Positions 54,584-64,000 of a stretch of DNA of 64,000 nucleotides are shown here, in pieces. Source of the DNA: Piscinibacter lacus (GTDB lineage Bacteria; Pseudomonadota; Gammaproteobacteria; Burkholderiales; Burkholderiaceae_C); NCBI RefSeq assembly GCF_016735685.1, contig NZ_JAERRA010000001.1:1550001-1614000 (forward strand). Reading direction: 5' to 3'. Below the pieces are notes generated by a model. It worked only from the letters and a program-made list of their open reading frames with translations, did no database searches and was not told where the DNA came from. The stretch's first letter is position 1. Each line of letters starts with the position of its first letter. The position numbers and the translations under genes are program-made.

Positions 54584-54607
54584 ATCAGCGCCCGCCGGCC
54601 CCCGGGC

Positions 54608-54642
54608 AAAAAAATGCCCCGCCGGCGGGGAGGCCGGCGGGG
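54608..54642 (-). terminator. Orphan leftward terminator between lgt and tsaD
   Basis: Perfect 10-bp stem CCCCGCCGGC / GCCGGCGGGG (54617-54626, 54633-54642) with a 6-nt loop. A run of seven A at 54608-54614 gives, on the minus strand, a T-run just after the stem. It is a canonical terminator for leftward transcription, yet no leftward gene ends here. For rightward lgt it lacks a T-run. Confidence 0.75.
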
Positions 54643-54675
54643 ATCAAAGGGACAAGCCCTGCAGAGGAGATCGCC

Positions 54676-54696
54676 GACCGCGCGGCAAGCGCGGTC
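54676..54696. other. Hairpin between lgt and tsaD
   Basis: Perfect 8-bp stem GACCGCGC / GCGCGGTC with a 5-nt loop, between the leftward terminator and tsaD. It would be part of any small leftward transcript ending at 54608. Confidence 0.5.
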
Positions 54697-54752
54697 GCAT
54701 CCCACTCTGCATCCGCCGTGCCAGCCCGGGCAGTGCCCGAAGGGCCCGTCGA

Positions 54753-54758
54753 TACACT
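54753..54758 (+). promoter_or_regulatory. Candidate -10 of tsaD
   Basis: TACACT (within GATACACT) ends 6 nt before the tsaD ATG, with no Shine-Dalgarno between, consistent with a nearly leaderless transcript. No good -35 is visible. Confidence 0.35.
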
Positions 54759-54764
54759 GGGGCG

Positions 54765-55838
54765 ATGCGCATCCTGGGCTTCGAATCCTCCTGTGACGAG
54801 ACCGGCGTGGCCCTGGTCGAGCTGGACGCCCATGGCCAGGCCCATCTGCGCGCCGATGCCTTGCACAGCCAGATCGCCATGCACCAGGCCTACGGGGGCG
54901 TGGTGCCGGAACTGGCTTCGCGCGACCACATCCGCCGCGTGCTGCCGCTGGCGCGCGAGGTGCTGCAACGCGCCGAGGCCCGGCTGGCCGACCTGGACCT
55001 GATCGCCTACACCCGCGGCCCCGGGCTGGCCGGGGCGCTGCTGGTCGGCTCGGCCACCGCCTGTGCCCTGGGCCTGGCCCTGGGCAAGCCGGTGCTCGGC
55101 GTGCATCACCTGGAGGGGCATCTGCTCTCGCCCTTCCTCTCCGCCGATCCGCCGAGCTTTCCCTTCATCGCCCTGCTGGTCTCCGGCGGCCACACCCAGT
55201 TGATGCGGGTCGACGGCGTGGGCGACTACGCACTGCTCGGCGAGACCATCGACGATGCGGCCGGCGAAGCCTTTGACAAGTCGGCCAAGCTGCTGGGCCT
55301 GGGCTACCCCGGCGGCCCGGCGCTGGCGGCCCTGGCCACGCAGGGCGACCCGGCGGCCTTTGCGCTGCCGCGCCCGCTGCTGCACAGCGGCACGCTCGAT
55401 TTCTCCTTTGCCGGCCTGAAGACGGCCGTGCTGACCACGCTGCGCAAGCTGGAGGCGGCGGCCGGCGCCGACGGCCCCTCGGCCCAGGCGCGGGCCGATT
55501 TGGCGGCTTCGACCCAGGCCGCCATCGTCGAGGTGCTGGTGAAGAAGTCGCTCGCCGCGCTGAAGGCCAGCGGCTTGCGCCGTCTGGTGGTGGCCGGCGG
55601 GGTCGGCGCCAACCGCCGGCTGCGCGCCGAGCTCGATACCGCCGCCGCGCGGCGCGGCCTGCGCGTGCACTACCCCGAGCTGCATCTGTGCACCGACAAC
55701 GGCGCGATGATCGCGCTGGCCGCCGCCATGCGGGTGGCCGCCGGCCGCGCCCGGCCGCAGCCGGCCGGCGCCTTCGATGTGCTGCCGCGCTGGCCGCTGG
55801 CCGCGATCGACACGCCCCCGGCCGCCCAGGCGGCCTGA
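54765..55838 (+). CDS. tsaD: tRNA N6-threonylcarbamoyladenosine transferase TsaD
   Basis: Catalytic subunit for t6A at position 37 of ANN-decoding tRNAs, working with TsaB, TsaE and TsaC. 357 residues (E. coli 337). ASKHA-fold start [19 protein letters not shown]; metal-binding histidines in [21 protein letters not shown] and [13 protein letters not shown] are conserved; [16 protein letters not shown] and [15 protein letters not shown] (here [15 protein letters not shown]) close the domain. The C-terminal 20-25 residues are a variable tail. Confidence 0.96.
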   Translation: MRILGFESSCDETGVALVELDAHGQAHLRADALHSQIAMHQAYGGVVPELASRDHIRRVLPLAREVLQRAEARLADLDLIAYTRGPGLAGALLVGSATACALGLALGKPVLGVHHLEGHLLSPFLSADPPSFPFIALLVSGGHTQLMRVDGVGDYALLGETIDDAAGEAFDKSAKLLGLGYPGGPALAALATQGDPAAFALPRPLLHSGTLDFSFAGLKTAVLTTLRKLEAAAGADGPSAQARADLAASTQAAIVEVLVKKSLAALKASGLRRLVVAGGVGANRRLRAELDTAAARRGLRVHYPELHLCTDNGAMIALAAAMRVAAGRARPQPAGAFDVLPRWPLAAIDTPPAAQAA

Positions 55839-55889
55839 GGCAAGTGGCCGGGCCGGCGCCAGCGCCCCAGGCCGGCCCCGCCCGGGCGG

Positions 55890-55895
55890 CTATAC
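55890..55895 (+). promoter_or_regulatory. Candidate -10 of rpsO
   Basis: TATACT, a good -10 hexamer, in GGCTATACTCG, predicting a leader of about 160 nt for rpsO. The upstream -35 region is GC-rich and not recognisable. Confidence 0.55.
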
Positions 55896-55902
55896 TCGAT
55901 GG

Positions 55903-56063
55903 GCTTTGCTGGGGCGCCTGCGCCCCGTGGAAAGCACTCAGAGCGCACGGCACGGGTCGGTTTCACCCGTGTTCCGCAAGTCCCACGGAAACCGCAGTCT
56001 GCACCGGCCCCCGCCCAGGGCCGGCCGGGCAGGGCGGCTTCCATTGAAACGAAAGTTCCGCCC
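55903..56063 (+). promoter_or_regulatory. Structured rpsO leader
   Basis: The predicted 5' leader holds at least two hairpins: GGGGCG / CGCCCC near 55910-55925, and CACGGGT / ACCCGTG near 55962-55980. In E. coli S15 represses its own translation by binding a pseudoknot in the leader; a similar role here is inference only. Confidence 0.45.
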
Positions 56064-56327
56064 ATGTCTGAAATCAACAAGACCGACATCGTCGCCGCCA
56101 ACGCCCGTGGCGCGGCCGACACCGGCTCTCCCGAAGTCCAGGTTGCGCTGCTGACCGCACGCATCAACCACCTGACCCCGCACTTCAAGACCCATGCCAA
56201 GGACCACCACGGCCGCCGCGGTCTGCTGCGCATGGTCAGCCGCCGCCGCAAGCTGCTGGACTACCTGAAGGCCAAGGACGCCGACCGCTACACCGCACTG
56301 ATCCAGAAGCTGGGCCTGCGCAAGTAA
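56064..56327 (+). CDS. rpsO: 30S ribosomal protein S15
   Basis: Primary 16S rRNA-binding protein of the 30S platform. 87 residues (E. coli 89 codons). [50 protein letters not shown] is spread over residues 20-69, with the conserved HxxDHHxRRGLL core that contacts rRNA. The frame is open upstream, but ATG at 56064 gives the family start. A 13-bp hairpin and then the pnp leader follow. Confidence 0.97.
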   Translation: MSEINKTDIVAANARGAADTGSPEVQVALLTARINHLTPHFKTHAKDHHGRRGLLRMVSRRRKLLDYLKAKDADRYTALIQKLGLRK

Positions 56328-56339
56328 GCCCGCCCGGAT

Positions 56340-56384
56340 GCCAAGAGCCTGTCTGGTCTCCCCCAGCACAGGCTCTTGGCGTTT
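56340..56384 (+). terminator. rpsO-pnp attenuator/terminator
   Basis: Perfect 13-bp stem (56340-56352 with 56368-56380) and a 15-nt loop, followed by GTTTC. It corresponds in position to the E. coli rpsO t1 terminator, which lets part of transcription continue into pnp. Confidence 0.75.
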
Positions 56385-56436
56385 CAAGAGCTCGATGAAT
56401 TCCCGGCCACGGGGCCGATCGTGAGCGACGCTGTGT

Positions 56437-56488
56437 CATTCCAGCAGGGCAGGGGCCCGCAGTGCCCCGCCGCTGCCCCGCTGGAATG
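56437..56488 (+). promoter_or_regulatory. Long hairpin in the pnp leader (RNase III-type)
   Basis: A 52-nt hairpin: CATTCCAGC / GCTGGAATG (9 bp), then GGGCAG / CTGCCC (6 bp), then GGGC / GCCC, with small bulges. It lies 74 nt before the pnp ATG. E. coli pnp has an equivalent double-stranded leader cut by RNase III, after which PNPase represses its own synthesis. Confidence 0.7.
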
Positions 56489-56561
56489 GCATCCCGCTGA
56501 CCGACCCTGAACCGGAGCCCGGGGCGCGCATGCCGCCGCCCCATCCTCCCAGGAGACCTCC

Positions 56562-58835
56562 ATGTCCATGTTCAACAAAGTCAGCAAGACCTTCCGCTGG
56601 GGCCAGCATGACGTCACGCTGGAGACCGGCGAGATCGCCCGCCAGTCCGGCGGCGCCGTGCTCGTCAGCGTCGACGGCACCGTGGTGCTCGCCACCGTGG
56701 TCGCCAAGTCCGAGGCCAAGCCGGGCCAGGACTTCTTTCCCCTGACCGTCGACTACGTCGAGAAGACCTATGCCGCCGGCAAGATCCCCGGCAGCTTCTT
56801 CAAGCGCGAAGGCCGTCCCAGCGAGCTGGAGACCCTGACCAGCCGCCTGATCGACCGCCCGCTGCGCCCGCTCTTCCCGGACGGCTTCTTCAATGAAGTG
56901 CAGGTCATCGTCCATGTCGTCTCGCTGAACCCGGAAGTCGCCGCCGACATTCCGGCGCTGATCGGCTCCAGCGCCGCGCTGGCCATCAGCGGCATCCCCT
57001 TCAACGGCCCGATCGGCGCGGCCCGCGTCGGCTACCTGAACGGCGAGTACGTGCTGAACCCGAGCAAGGCGCAGATGAGCGAGTCCAAGATGGACCTCGT
57101 CGTCGCCGGCACCGAAGTCGCCGTGCTGATGGTCGAGTCGGAAGCCGACCAGCTCAGCGAAGAGATGATGCTCGGCGGCGTGGTCTTCGGCCACGAGCAG
57201 GGCAAGGTCGCGATCGCCGCGATCAACGAGCTGGTCCGCGAGGCCGGCAAGCCGGTCTGGGACTGGCAGCCGCCGGCCAAGGACGAAGCCTTCATTGCCA
57301 AGGTCACCGCCCTGGCCGAAGGCCCGCTGCGCGCGGCCTACCAGATCCGCTCCAAGCAGGCCCGCACCCAGGCCTGCCGCGACGCGAATGCCCAGGTCTT
57401 TGCCGCGCTGAAGGCCGAAGGCGTCGAGTTCGACAAGGTCAAGGTCGACGGCCTGTTGTTCGACATCGAAGCCCGCATCGTCCGCGGCCAGATCCTGGCC
57501 GGCGAGCCGCGCATCGACGGCCGCGACACCCGCACCGTGCGCCCGATCGAGATCCGCACCGGCCTGCTGCCGCGCACCCACGGCTCGGCTCTGTTCACCC
57601 GCGGCGAGACCCAGGCCCTGGTGATCGCGACCCTCGGCACCGACCGCGACGCGCAGCGCATCGACGCGCTGGCCGGCGAGTTCGAGGACCGCTTCATGAT
57701 GCACTACAACATGCCCCCCTTCGCCACCGGCGAGACGGGTCGTGTCGGCAGCCCGAAGCGCCGCGAGATCGGCCACGGCCGCCTGGCCAAGCGCGCCCTG
57801 GTGCCGGTGCTGCCGGCCAAGGACGAGTTCGCCTATGCCATGCGCGTGGTCTCGGAGATCACCGAGTCCAACGGCTCTTCCTCCATGGCCTCGGTCTGCG
57901 GCGGCTGCCTGGCGCTGATGGACGCGGGCGTGCCGCTGAAGGCGCATGTGGCCGGCATCGCCATGGGCCTGATCAAGGACGGCAACCGCTTCGCGGTGCT
58001 GACCGACATCCTGGGCGACGAGGACCACCTCGGCGACATGGACTTCAAGGTGGCCGGCACCACCACCGGCGTGACCGCCCTGCAGATGGACATCAAGATC
58101 CAGGGCATCACCCAGGAGATCATGCAGGTCGCCCTGGCCCAGGCCAAGGAAGCCCGCCTGCACATCCTCGGCAAGATGACCGAGGCCGTGGCCGGCGCGA
58201 ACACCGAGGTCTCGCAGTTCGCCCCGCGCCTCTACACCATGAAGATCAATCCGGAGAAGATCCGCGACGTGATCGGCAAGGGCGGCGCGACCATCCGCGC
58301 GCTGACCGAGGAGACCGGCACCACGATCGACATCGCCGAGGACGGCACGATCACCATCGCCTCGACCGACGGCGAGCGCGCCGAGTACGCGAAGAAGCGC
58401 ATCGAGGAAATCACCGCCGAGGCGGAAGTCGGCAAGGTCTACGAAGGCCCGGTCACCAAGATCCTGGACTTCGGTGCCCTGGTCAACATCCTGCCCGGCA
58501 AGGACGGCCTGCTGCACATCAGCCAGATCGCGCACCAGCGCGTCGAGCGGGTGGAAGACTTCGTCAAGGAAGGCGACATCATCAAGGTCAAGGTGCTGGA
58601 GACCGACGAGAAGGGCCGCATCAAGCTCTCGCTCAAGGCCTTGCTCGAGAAGCCGGAAGGCTATGTCGAGCCCAGCTTCGAGGACCGTCCGCGCCGCGAC
58701 CGCTTCGACCGCGACAACCGCGGCGACCGGGGCGATCGCGGCCCGCGCCGTGAACGCAGCGACCGCGGTGATCGGGGTGGCGACCGTCCGGCCGAGGCCG
58801 CACCGGCTTCTGAAGGCGGCGACTTCCAGAGCTGA
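56562..58835 (+). CDS. pnp: Polyribonucleotide nucleotidyltransferase (PNPase)
   Basis: Phosphorolytic 3'-5' exoribonuclease of the RNA degradosome. 757 residues: two RNase PH-like domains (about 10-220 and 320-530) separated by a helical domain, then KH (about 560-615; [17 protein letters not shown]) and S1 (about 625-695; [33 protein letters not shown]). The tail past residue 700 is rich in Arg/Asp/Gly ([17 protein letters not shown]), longer and more repetitive than E. coli's (711 residues), probably an RNA- or protein-binding tail. ATG at 56562 follows AGGAGA; ATG at 56568 is an alternative. Confidence 0.96.
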   Translation: MSMFNKVSKTFRWGQHDVTLETGEIARQSGGAVLVSVDGTVVLATVVAKSEAKPGQDFFPLTVDYVEKTYAAGKIPGSFFKREGRPSELETLTSRLIDRPLRPLFPDGFFNEVQVIVHVVSLNPEVAADIPALIGSSAALAISGIPFNGPIGAARVGYLNGEYVLNPSKAQMSESKMDLVVAGTEVAVLMVESEADQLSEEMMLGGVVFGHEQGKVAIAAINELVREAGKPVWDWQPPAKDEAFIAKVTALAEGPLRAAYQIRSKQARTQACRDANAQVFAALKAEGVEFDKVKVDGLLFDIEARIVRGQILAGEPRIDGRDTRTVRPIEIRTGLLPRTHGSALFTRGETQALVIATLGTDRDAQRIDALAGEFEDRFMMHYNMPPFATGETGRVGSPKRREIGHGRLAKRALVPVLPAKDEFAYAMRVVSEITESNGSSSMASVCGGCLALMDAGVPLKAHVAGIAMGLIKDGNRFAVLTDILGDEDHLGDMDFKVAGTTTGVTALQMDIKIQGITQEIMQVALAQAKEARLHILGKMTEAVAGANTEVSQFAPRLYTMKINPEKIRDVIGKGGATIRALTEETGTTIDIAEDGTITIASTDGERAEYAKKRIEEITAEAEVGKVYEGPVTKILDFGALVNILPGKDGLLHISQIAHQRVERVEDFVKEGDIIKVKVLETDEKGRIKLSLKALLEKPEGYVEPSFEDRPRRDRFDRDNRGDRGDRGPRRERSDRGDRGGDRPAEAAPASEGGDFQS

Positions 58836-58904
58836 TCGCCGGGTCCGCCGGGCCACCGCATGCTGCGGTCGGCCGGCGGTCCGGGCCTCGCCGTCCCGCA
58901 TCCC

Positions 58905-59939
58905 ATGAACGACGCGCCGATTCCGCTGCCCGCGCAGATGCTGGCCCTGGCCATCCGCGAGCCGGGTGGCCCGGAGGTGCTGACGCCCGTGCAGCGCGAG
59001 CTGCCGCAGCCGCAGGCCGGCGAGCTGTTGATCGAGGTGGCCGCTTCGGGCGTGAACCGGCCGGATGTGCTTCAGCGCAAGGGCCTCTACCCGCCGCCGC
59101 CCGGCGCCTCGGACCTGCCCGGTCTGGAGGTGGCCGGCCGCCTGGTCGGGGGCGATGCGGCGGCGCTGGCCGCGCGCGGCTTCCGGCTCGGCCAGGCCGT
59201 CTGCGCGCTGACCCACGGCGGCGGCTACGCCCGCTATGCCGTGGCACCCGCGGGCCAGGTGTTGCCGGTGCCCGCGGGCCTGAGCCTGGTCGAGGCGGCC
59301 AGCCTGCCCGAGACCTGCTTCACCGTCTGGATCAATGCGGTCGAGCGGGCGGCCCTGCAGCCCGGCGAGACGATCCTGATCCACGGCGGCAGCAGCGGCA
59401 TCGGCGTCACCGCCATCCAGATTGCCAAGGCCCTGGGCGCGACGGTGTTCGTCACCGTGGGAGATGCGGCCAAGGCCGCAGCCTGTGTGGCCCTGGGGGC
59501 CGATGCGGCCATCGTCTACAAGACCCAGGATTTCGTCGACGAGACGCTGCGCCTGACCGGCGGCCGCGGCGTCGACGTGATCCTCGACATGGTGGCGGGC
59601 GACTACATCGAGCGCGGCCTGCGCTGCCTGGCCGAGGATGGCCGGCTGTCGGTGATCGCGGTGCAGGGCGGCAGCAAGGCGACGATCGACGTGGCCCGCT
59701 TGCAGCGTCGCCGCCTGACGCTGACCGGCTCGACGCTGCGTCCGCGCACGGTCGCCTTCAAAGCCCGGGTGGCGGCCGAACTGCAGGCCCGCGTGTGGCC
59801 GCTGATCGAAGCCGGCCGCATCCGCCCGGTCATCCACCGCGTGCTGCCAGCGGCGGCCGCGGCCGAGGCCCATGCGCTGATGGAGTCCGGCACGCACATC
59901 GGCAAGATCGTGCTGGACTGGTCCGACACGTCCGCCTGA
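58905..59939 (+). CDS. NAD(P)H quinone oxidoreductase (PIG3-like, MDR family)
   Basis: Zinc-free medium-chain dehydrogenase/reductase of the quinone oxidoreductase group (TP53I3/PIG3-like). 344 residues from ATG at 58905. GroES-like N-terminal domain ([32 protein letters not shown]), then Rossmann motif [23 protein letters not shown]. The physiological substrate is unknown. Alternative starts exist at 58860 and at [11 protein letters not shown] (58938). Conserved place between pnp and tpiA. Confidence 0.9.
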   Translation: MNDAPIPLPAQMLALAIREPGGPEVLTPVQRELPQPQAGELLIEVAASGVNRPDVLQRKGLYPPPPGASDLPGLEVAGRLVGGDAAALAARGFRLGQAVCALTHGGGYARYAVAPAGQVLPVPAGLSLVEAASLPETCFTVWINAVERAALQPGETILIHGGSSGIGVTAIQIAKALGATVFVTVGDAAKAAACVALGADAAIVYKTQDFVDETLRLTGGRGVDVILDMVAGDYIERGLRCLAEDGRLSVIAVQGGSKATIDVARLQRRRLTLTGSTLRPRTVAFKARVAAELQARVWPLIEAGRIRPVIHRVLPAAAAAEAHALMESGTHIGKIVLDWSDTSA

Positions 59940-59967
59940 ATGCTTTGAACCCTTCGAGGATTTCCCG

Positions 59968-60717
59968 ATGAGCGAAACCCGACAGCCCCTCGTGGTCGGC
60001 AACTGGAAGATGCACGGCAGCCATGCCGTGAACGAGCAACTGCTCGAAGCCCTCAAGTCGGCCGGCCCGCTGCCGGCCGAGGCGGCGGTCTGCGTGCCCT
60101 TTCCCTACCTGGCCCAGGTGGCCGAGCGCTTGGCGCGCAGCCCCATCGGCTGGGGCGCGCAGGATGTGTCGGTGCATGCGCAGGGCGCCTACACCGGCGA
60201 GGTCAGCGCCGCGATGCTGGCCGACTTCGGCAGCCGCTATGTGATCGTCGGCCACTCCGAGCGCCGCCAGTACCACGCCGAGAGCGACACCCTGGTCGCC
60301 GACAAGGCCAAGGCGGCGCTGGCCAAGGGCATCACGCCCATCGTCTGCGTGGGCGAGACGCTGGCCCAGCGCGAGGCCGGCGAGACCGAGGCGGTCGTCA
60401 AGCGCCAGCTCTCGGCCGTGATCCATGCCCTGGCGCACTGCGTCAGCGAGATGGTGGTGGCCTATGAGCCCGTCTGGGCCATCGGTACCGGCCTGACCGC
60501 CACGCCCGAACAGGCGCAGGCCGTGCACGCGCTGCTGCGGGCGCAGCTCGCCGCCGCCTCGCCGCGTGCCGCGCAGATGAAGCTGCTCTACGGCGGCAGC
60601 GTCAAGCCCGACAACGCCAAGATCCTCTTCGCCCAGGCCGACATCGACGGCGGCCTGATCGGCGGCGCCTCGCTCAAGGCCGAGGACTTCCTTGCCATCT
60701 GCCGCGCGGCCGCCTGA
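59968..60717 (+). CDS. tpiA: Triosephosphate isomerase
   Basis: Glycolysis/gluconeogenesis enzyme interconverting dihydroxyacetone phosphate and glyceraldehyde 3-phosphate. 249 residues. VVGNWKMHG supplies Asn and Lys of the active site; catalytic His in [12 protein letters not shown]; catalytic Glu in [11 protein letters not shown]; the phosphate-binding loop [10 protein letters not shown] and GGLIGGASL close it. ATG at 59968 follows GAGGA. secG starts 32 nt downstream. Confidence 0.97.
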   Translation: MSETRQPLVVGNWKMHGSHAVNEQLLEALKSAGPLPAEAAVCVPFPYLAQVAERLARSPIGWGAQDVSVHAQGAYTGEVSAAMLADFGSRYVIVGHSERRQYHAESDTLVADKAKAALAKGITPIVCVGETLAQREAGETEAVVKRQLSAVIHALAHCVSEMVVAYEPVWAIGTGLTATPEQAQAVHALLRAQLAAASPRAAQMKLLYGGSVKPDNAKILFAQADIDGGLIGGASLKAEDFLAICRAAA

Positions 60718-60749
60718 GGCGTCCGACGGTTTCCTGGAGATTTCCGATC

Positions 60750-61133
60750 ATGCAAATCCTGATGTCCCTGCTCCTCGTCGCCCAGTTGCTCTCGGCGCTG
60801 GCGATGATCGGTCTGGTGCTGATGCAGCACGGCAAGGGGGCCGACATGGGCGCTTCCTTCGGCGGCGGAGGCTCCTCCGGCAGCCTGTTCGGTGCCACCG
60901 GCAGCGCCAACTTCCTGTCGCGCACGACCGCCATCCTGGCAGCGATCTTCTTCGCCTCGACCCTGGCCCTGGCCTACAACGGCAACCCGGACTCGGGCCG
61001 CGGTGGCAGCGGCGGGGCCAGCGTGCTGGAGCGCGTCGCGCCGGCGGCCAGCGCGACGGCGGACGCCATTCCCGGCACCGCGCCCGCGGCCAGCGTGGCG
61101 CCCCTGCCGGCCGCTTCGGCAGCGTCCAACTGA
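60750..61133 (+). CDS. secG: Preprotein translocase subunit SecG
   Basis: Small subunit of the SecYEG channel. 127 residues (E. coli 110) with two membrane helices (about 1-22 and 55-76), between them the conserved cytosolic loop LMQHGKGADMGASFGGGGSSGSLFG. The C-terminal ~45 residues are an Ala/Gly/Ser/Pro-rich tail. ATG at 60750 has GGAG 10-13 nt upstream. A GC-rich hairpin without T-run follows (about 61151-61165). Confidence 0.95.
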   Translation: MQILMSLLLVAQLLSALAMIGLVLMQHGKGADMGASFGGGGSSGSLFGATGSANFLSRTTAILAAIFFASTLALAYNGNPDSGRGGSGGASVLERVAPAASATADAIPGTAPAASVAPLPAASAASN

Positions 61134-61305
61134 GGCCGGCCCCCCGGCGCTCCGCCCTGCGGGCGGCCTGTGTCAATTGACCGACAGGGCCTCTGGGGCG
61201 AAGGGCAAACCGGGGGTTTTCACGCTAAGATTCAACGCTGTTCGGCGAGCCATCCTCAAGCCAGCCAAGCAGATGTCCATGAGCTTCCCGACCCGGAAGA
61301 CTCGG

Positions 61306-61390
61306 GCCGACGTGGTGAAATTGGTAGACACGCTATCTTGAGGGGGTAGTGGCGAAAGCTGTGCGAGTTCGAGTCTCGCCGTCGGCACCA
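61306..61390 (+). tRNA. tRNA-Leu (anticodon GAG)
   Basis: 85-nt class II tRNA with encoded CCA. Acceptor stem GCCGACG (61306-61312) pairs perfectly with CGTCGGC (61380-61386); A73 and CCA at 61387-61390. Anticodon stem CTATC/GGTAG (one T-G pair) with loop TTGAGGG gives anticodon GAG, decoding CUC/CUU. The long variable arm and TTCGAGTC T-loop fit tRNA-Leu. It lies between secG and nuoA, a conserved spot in this lineage. No clear promoter was found for it. Confidence 0.96.
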
Positions 61391-61574
61391 AGAACAAGAT
61401 CGACCCCCAGAGAGCCCCGCGGAGACCCCGCGACAGACCCGGACCACCGGGCCGGGCAAAGCAGGCGCGCTGAGAGTGCAGCACGGTTCATCGAGGACCT
61501 TGCCGTGCCGGCGCGCTTTGTTTTGCGCGCTTGAACCCGACCACCCGACCGCAAGCTGACGCGAGCCCAAGACC

Positions 61575-61934
61575 ATGGATCTTCAAGAGTACCTCCCGGT
61601 CATCCTCTTCATCCTGGTCGGCATCGGTGTCGGCGTTGCACCGCAGGTGCTCGGCTTCCTCCTCGGCCCGCGCCGCCCCGGCGCCGCCAAGAACAGCCCC
61701 TACGAATGCGGCTTCGAGGCCTTCGAAGACGCTCGGATGAAGTTCGATGTGCGCTACTACCTGGTGGCCATCCTCTTCATCCTGTTCGACCTGGAGATCG
61801 CCTTCCTCTTCCCCTGGGCGGTCTCCCTGACGGAAATCGGTGCGTCGGGCTTCTGGGCCATGATGATCTTCCTGGGCATCCTCGTCGTCGGCTTTGCCTA
61901 CGAGTGGAAGAAGGGCGCACTGGACTGGGAATGA
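61575..61934 (+). CDS. nuoA: NADH-quinone oxidoreductase subunit A
   Basis: Membrane subunit of respiratory complex I. 119 residues with three hydrophobic helices. The conserved loop [42 protein letters not shown] spans residues 43-84, holding the family's Cys and acidic residues. The Shine-Dalgarno is weak. It starts 185 nt after the tRNA; that spacer (61391-61574) shows a 6-bp GCGCGC hairpin near 61514-61533 but no clear promoter. First gene of the nuo operon. Confidence 0.97.
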   Translation: MDLQEYLPVILFILVGIGVGVAPQVLGFLLGPRRPGAAKNSPYECGFEAFEDARMKFDVRYYLVAILFILFDLEIAFLFPWAVSLTEIGASGFWAMMIFLGILVVGFAYEWKKGALDWE

Positions 61935-61970
61935 TCGAGGCAGGACGTTGAAGCGACACGCGGAGCAGTC

Positions 61971-62447
61971 ATGGGCATCGAAGGCGTTCTGAAAGAGGGC
62001 TTTGTCACCACCTCGGTGGACAAGCTGATCAACTGGTCGAAGACCGGTTCCCTGTGGCCGATGACCTTCGGCCTCGCATGCTGTGCGGTGGAGATGATGC
62101 ATGCCGGTGCGGCACGCTACGACATCGACCGCTTCGGCATGCTGTTCCGGCCCAGCCCGCGACAGAGCGACCTGATGATCGTGGCCGGCACCTTGTGCAA
62201 CAAGATGGCGCCTGCCCTTCGCAAGGTCTACGACCAGATGGCCGAGCCGCGCTGGGTGCTGTCGATGGGTAGTTGCGCGAACGGCGGCGGCTACTACCAC
62301 TACAGCTACAGCGTGGTGCGCGGCTGCGACCGCATCGTGCCGGTCGATGTCTATGTGCCGGGCTGCCCGCCGACGGCCGAGGCCCTGCTCTACGGCATCC
62401 TGCAATTGCAGGCCAAGATCCGCCGCGAGAACACCATCGCCCGCTGA
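61971..62447 (+). CDS. nuoB: NADH-quinone oxidoreductase subunit B
   Basis: Complex I subunit carrying the terminal [4Fe-4S] cluster N2, which passes electrons to quinone. 158 residues. Cluster cysteines in [12 protein letters not shown] (adjacent pair), [11 protein letters not shown] and [16 protein letters not shown] lies 7-10 nt before the ATG. It follows nuoA after 36 nt. Confidence 0.97.
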   Translation: MGIEGVLKEGFVTTSVDKLINWSKTGSLWPMTFGLACCAVEMMHAGAARYDIDRFGMLFRPSPRQSDLMIVAGTLCNKMAPALRKVYDQMAEPRWVLSMGSCANGGGYYHYSYSVVRGCDRIVPVDVYVPGCPPTAEALLYGILQLQAKIRRENTIAR

Positions 62448-62460
62448 AGCCTTGCCCACC

Positions 62461-63072
62461 ATGTCTCATCCCACCTTGGACACGCTGCAGGACGCGCTGC
62501 GGTCGGTGCTCGGCGAGCGCCTGAGCTCGATCGTAGCCGACCGTGGCGAAGTCACCATCACCGTGCCGGCAGCCCGCTTGCTGGAAGCCGCCGAGCTGCT
62601 GCGCGATGCGCCGGCCCTGCGCTTCGAGCAACTGATCGACCTGTGCGGCATGGACTACTCGCAGTACAAGGACGGCGCCTCGCCGCTGGCCGAAGGCCCG
62701 CGCTATGCCGTCGTCGTGCACCTGCTGTCGGTCAGCCTCAACCAGCGCGTGCGCCTGCGGGTGTTCTGCCCCGAGGACGATCTGCCCATGGTCGCCTCGC
62801 TCAACGGCATCTGGTCCTCGGCCAACTGGTTCGAGCGCGAGGCCTTCGATCTCTACGGCATCGTCTTCGACGGCCACGAGGACTTGCGCCGCATCCTGAC
62901 CGACTACGGCTTCATCGGCCATCCCTTCCGCAAGGATTTCCCGACCCACGGTCACGTCGAGATGCGCTACGACCCCGAGCAGCAGCGCGTGATCTACCAG
63001 CCGGTGAGCATCGAGCTGCGCGAGATCACGCCCCGCATCGTCCGCGAGGACAAGTACGGCGGCCTGCACTGA
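62461..63072 (+). CDS. nuoC: NADH-quinone oxidoreductase subunit C
   Basis: Peripheral-arm subunit of complex I (30-kDa type). 203 residues, encoded separately from nuoD, as in most Proteobacteria outside the enterics. The signature [42 protein letters not shown] is spread over residues 120-161. Starts 13 nt after nuoB; a longer in-frame start lies inside nuoB and is rejected. Confidence 0.96.
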   Translation: MSHPTLDTLQDALRSVLGERLSSIVADRGEVTITVPAARLLEAAELLRDAPALRFEQLIDLCGMDYSQYKDGASPLAEGPRYAVVVHLLSVSLNQRVRLRVFCPEDDLPMVASLNGIWSSANWFEREAFDLYGIVFDGHEDLRRILTDYGFIGHPFRKDFPTHGHVEMRYDPEQQRVIYQPVSIELREITPRIVREDKYGGLH

Positions 63073-63089
63073 ACGGACCCGGCACGACC

Positions 63090-64000
63090 ATGGCTGAGAT
63101 CAAGAACTACACGCTGAACTTCGGTCCCCAGCACCCGGCCGCGCACGGCGTGCTGCGGCTGGTGCTTGAACTCGACGGCGAAGTCATCCAGCGCGCCGAC
63201 CCGCACATCGGCCTGCTGCATCGCGCCACCGAGAAGCTGGCCGAGTCGAAGACCTACATCCAGTCGCTGCCTTACATGGACCGGCTGGACTACGTCTCGA
63301 TGATGTGCAACGAGCATGCCTACTGCCTGGCCATCGAGAAGCTGATGGGCATCGAGGTGCCCGAGCGCGCGCAGTACATCCGCGTGATGTTCAGCGAGAT
63401 CACCCGCCTGCTCAACCACCTGCTCTGGCTGGGCTGCCACGGGCTGGACTGCGGCGCGATGAACATTCTCATCTACTGCTTCCGCGAGCGCGAGGACCTG
63501 TTCGACATGTACGAGGCGGTCTCGGGCGCGCGCATGCATGCGGCCTACTTCCGGCCGGGCGGCGTTTACCGCGACCTGCCCGACACCATGCCGCAGTACC
63601 AGGCCAGCAAGGTCCGCAATGCCAAGACCATCGCCCGCCTGAACGACAACCGCCAGGGCTCGCTGCTGGACTTCATCGACGACTTCAGCCGCCGCTTCCC
63701 GCCGCTGGTCGACGAGTACGAGACCCTGCTGACCGACAACCGCATCTGGAAGCAGCGCACCGTCGGCATCGGCGTGGTCACACCCGAGCGTGCGCTCAAC
63801 CTGGGCTTCACCGGCGCGATGCTGCGCGGCTCGGGCATCGCCTGGGACCTGCGCAAGCAGCAGCCCTATGACGTCTACGACCGGATGGATTTCGACATCC
63901 CGGTCGGCAAGACCGGCGACTGCTACGACCGCTACCTGGTCCGCATCGAGGAGATGCGCCAGTCCAACCGCATCATCCAGCAGTGCGTGGCCTGGCTGCG
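63090..64000 (+). CDS. nuoD: NADH-quinone oxidoreductase subunit D (partial, 3' end outside window)
   Basis: 49-kDa subunit of complex I, forming the quinone-binding site with NuoB. ATG at 63090; 303 complete codons are present before the window ends, of about 417 expected. It begins [34 protein letters not shown] and [14 protein letters not shown] are diagnostic, including the quinone-site His, and [16 protein letters not shown] follows. No stop, frameshift or defect is seen in the visible part. Confidence 0.97.
   Translation, partial: MAEIKNYTLNFGPQHPAAHGVLRLVLELDGEVIQRADPHIGLLHRATEKLAESKTYIQSLPYMDRLDYVSMMCNEHAYCLAIEKLMGIEVPERAQYIRVMFSEITRLLNHLLWLGCHGLDCGAMNILIYCFREREDLFDMYEAVSGARMHAAYFRPGGVYRDLPDTMPQYQASKVRNAKTIARLNDNRQGSLLDFIDDFSRRFPPLVDEYETLLTDNRIWKQRTVGIGVVTPERALNLGFTGAMLRGSGIAWDLRKQQPYDVYDRMDFDIPVGKTGDCYDRYLVRIEEMRQSNRIIQQCVAWL

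Overview
The window is very GC-rich (roughly 70 % by eye), almost fully coding, and carries chromosomal housekeeping blocks in an order typical of Betaproteobacteria, order Burkholderiales. Pointers are the tsf-pyrH-frr-uppS-cdsA-dxr-rseP-bamA-skp-lpxD-fabZ-lpxA-lpxB-rnhB run, the rpsO-pnp-quinone oxidoreductase-tpiA-secG-tRNA-Leu-nuoABCD run, a short H-NS-like protein, and a small Trp-rich protein of a family I know from this order. A Comamonadaceae/Sphaerotilaceae-like relative is my best guess; the sequence alone does not settle the genus. I see no phage, insertion sequence, CRISPR array or plasmid gene.

Layout. 1-14.7 kb: a rightward block for translation (EF-Ts, ribosome recycling), UMP kinase, isoprenoid and phospholipid precursors, sigma-E protease, outer-membrane protein assembly and lipid A synthesis. 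14.7-18.2 kb: a leftward group with an H-NS-like regulator, an orphan Fe(III)-binding protein, YggX and ArgA. 18.3-26.4 kb: HrpA, PgsA and an EamA permease face a leftward ychJ-truC-eamA operon. 26.5-35.2 kb: peroxide and iron genes (YaaA, a prolyl-4-hydroxylase-like enzyme, a Pat-type lysine acetyltransferase, AhpC, AhpF) and class I fumarase. 35.4-41.4 kb: a six-gene Mrp Na+/H+ antiporter operon with fused MrpA-MrpB. 41.5-52.7 kb: a Ca2+/Na+ exchanger with a UPF0114 protein, Acs, a pseudokinase-HDOD protein, a GarR-like dehydrogenase, a Tat-exported PhoD-type phosphatase, cytochrome c, the Trp-rich protein and IlvD. 52.8-64 kb: LysR regulator, Lgt, TsaD, rpsO-pnp, quinone oxidoreductase, TpiA, SecG, tRNA-Leu(GAG), and the start of the complex I operon, cut by the window end inside nuoD.

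How the genes work together. UppS, CdsA, Dxr, RseP, BamA, Skp and the Lpx enzymes form an envelope-biogenesis operon; Lgt and SecG add lipoprotein modification and export. YggX, YaaA, AhpCF and the Fe-binding protein protect iron-sulphur enzymes from peroxide, and two classic oxidant-sensitive Fe-S dehydratases (fumarase I, IlvD) are nearby. The Pat-type enzyme is a plausible acetylator of the Acs encoded 12 kb downstream.

The hunt turned up no new multi-gene system. The better leads are a protein kinase-like domain that has lost its catalytic residues, fused to HDOD; a compound microsatellite in its divergent promoter region; an in-frame palindromic insertion between helicase motifs of hrpA; an orphan leftward terminator between lgt and tsaD; structured leaders at rpsO-pnp and between ahpC and ahpF; and a recurrent TAAACT element 50-80 nt before several starts.
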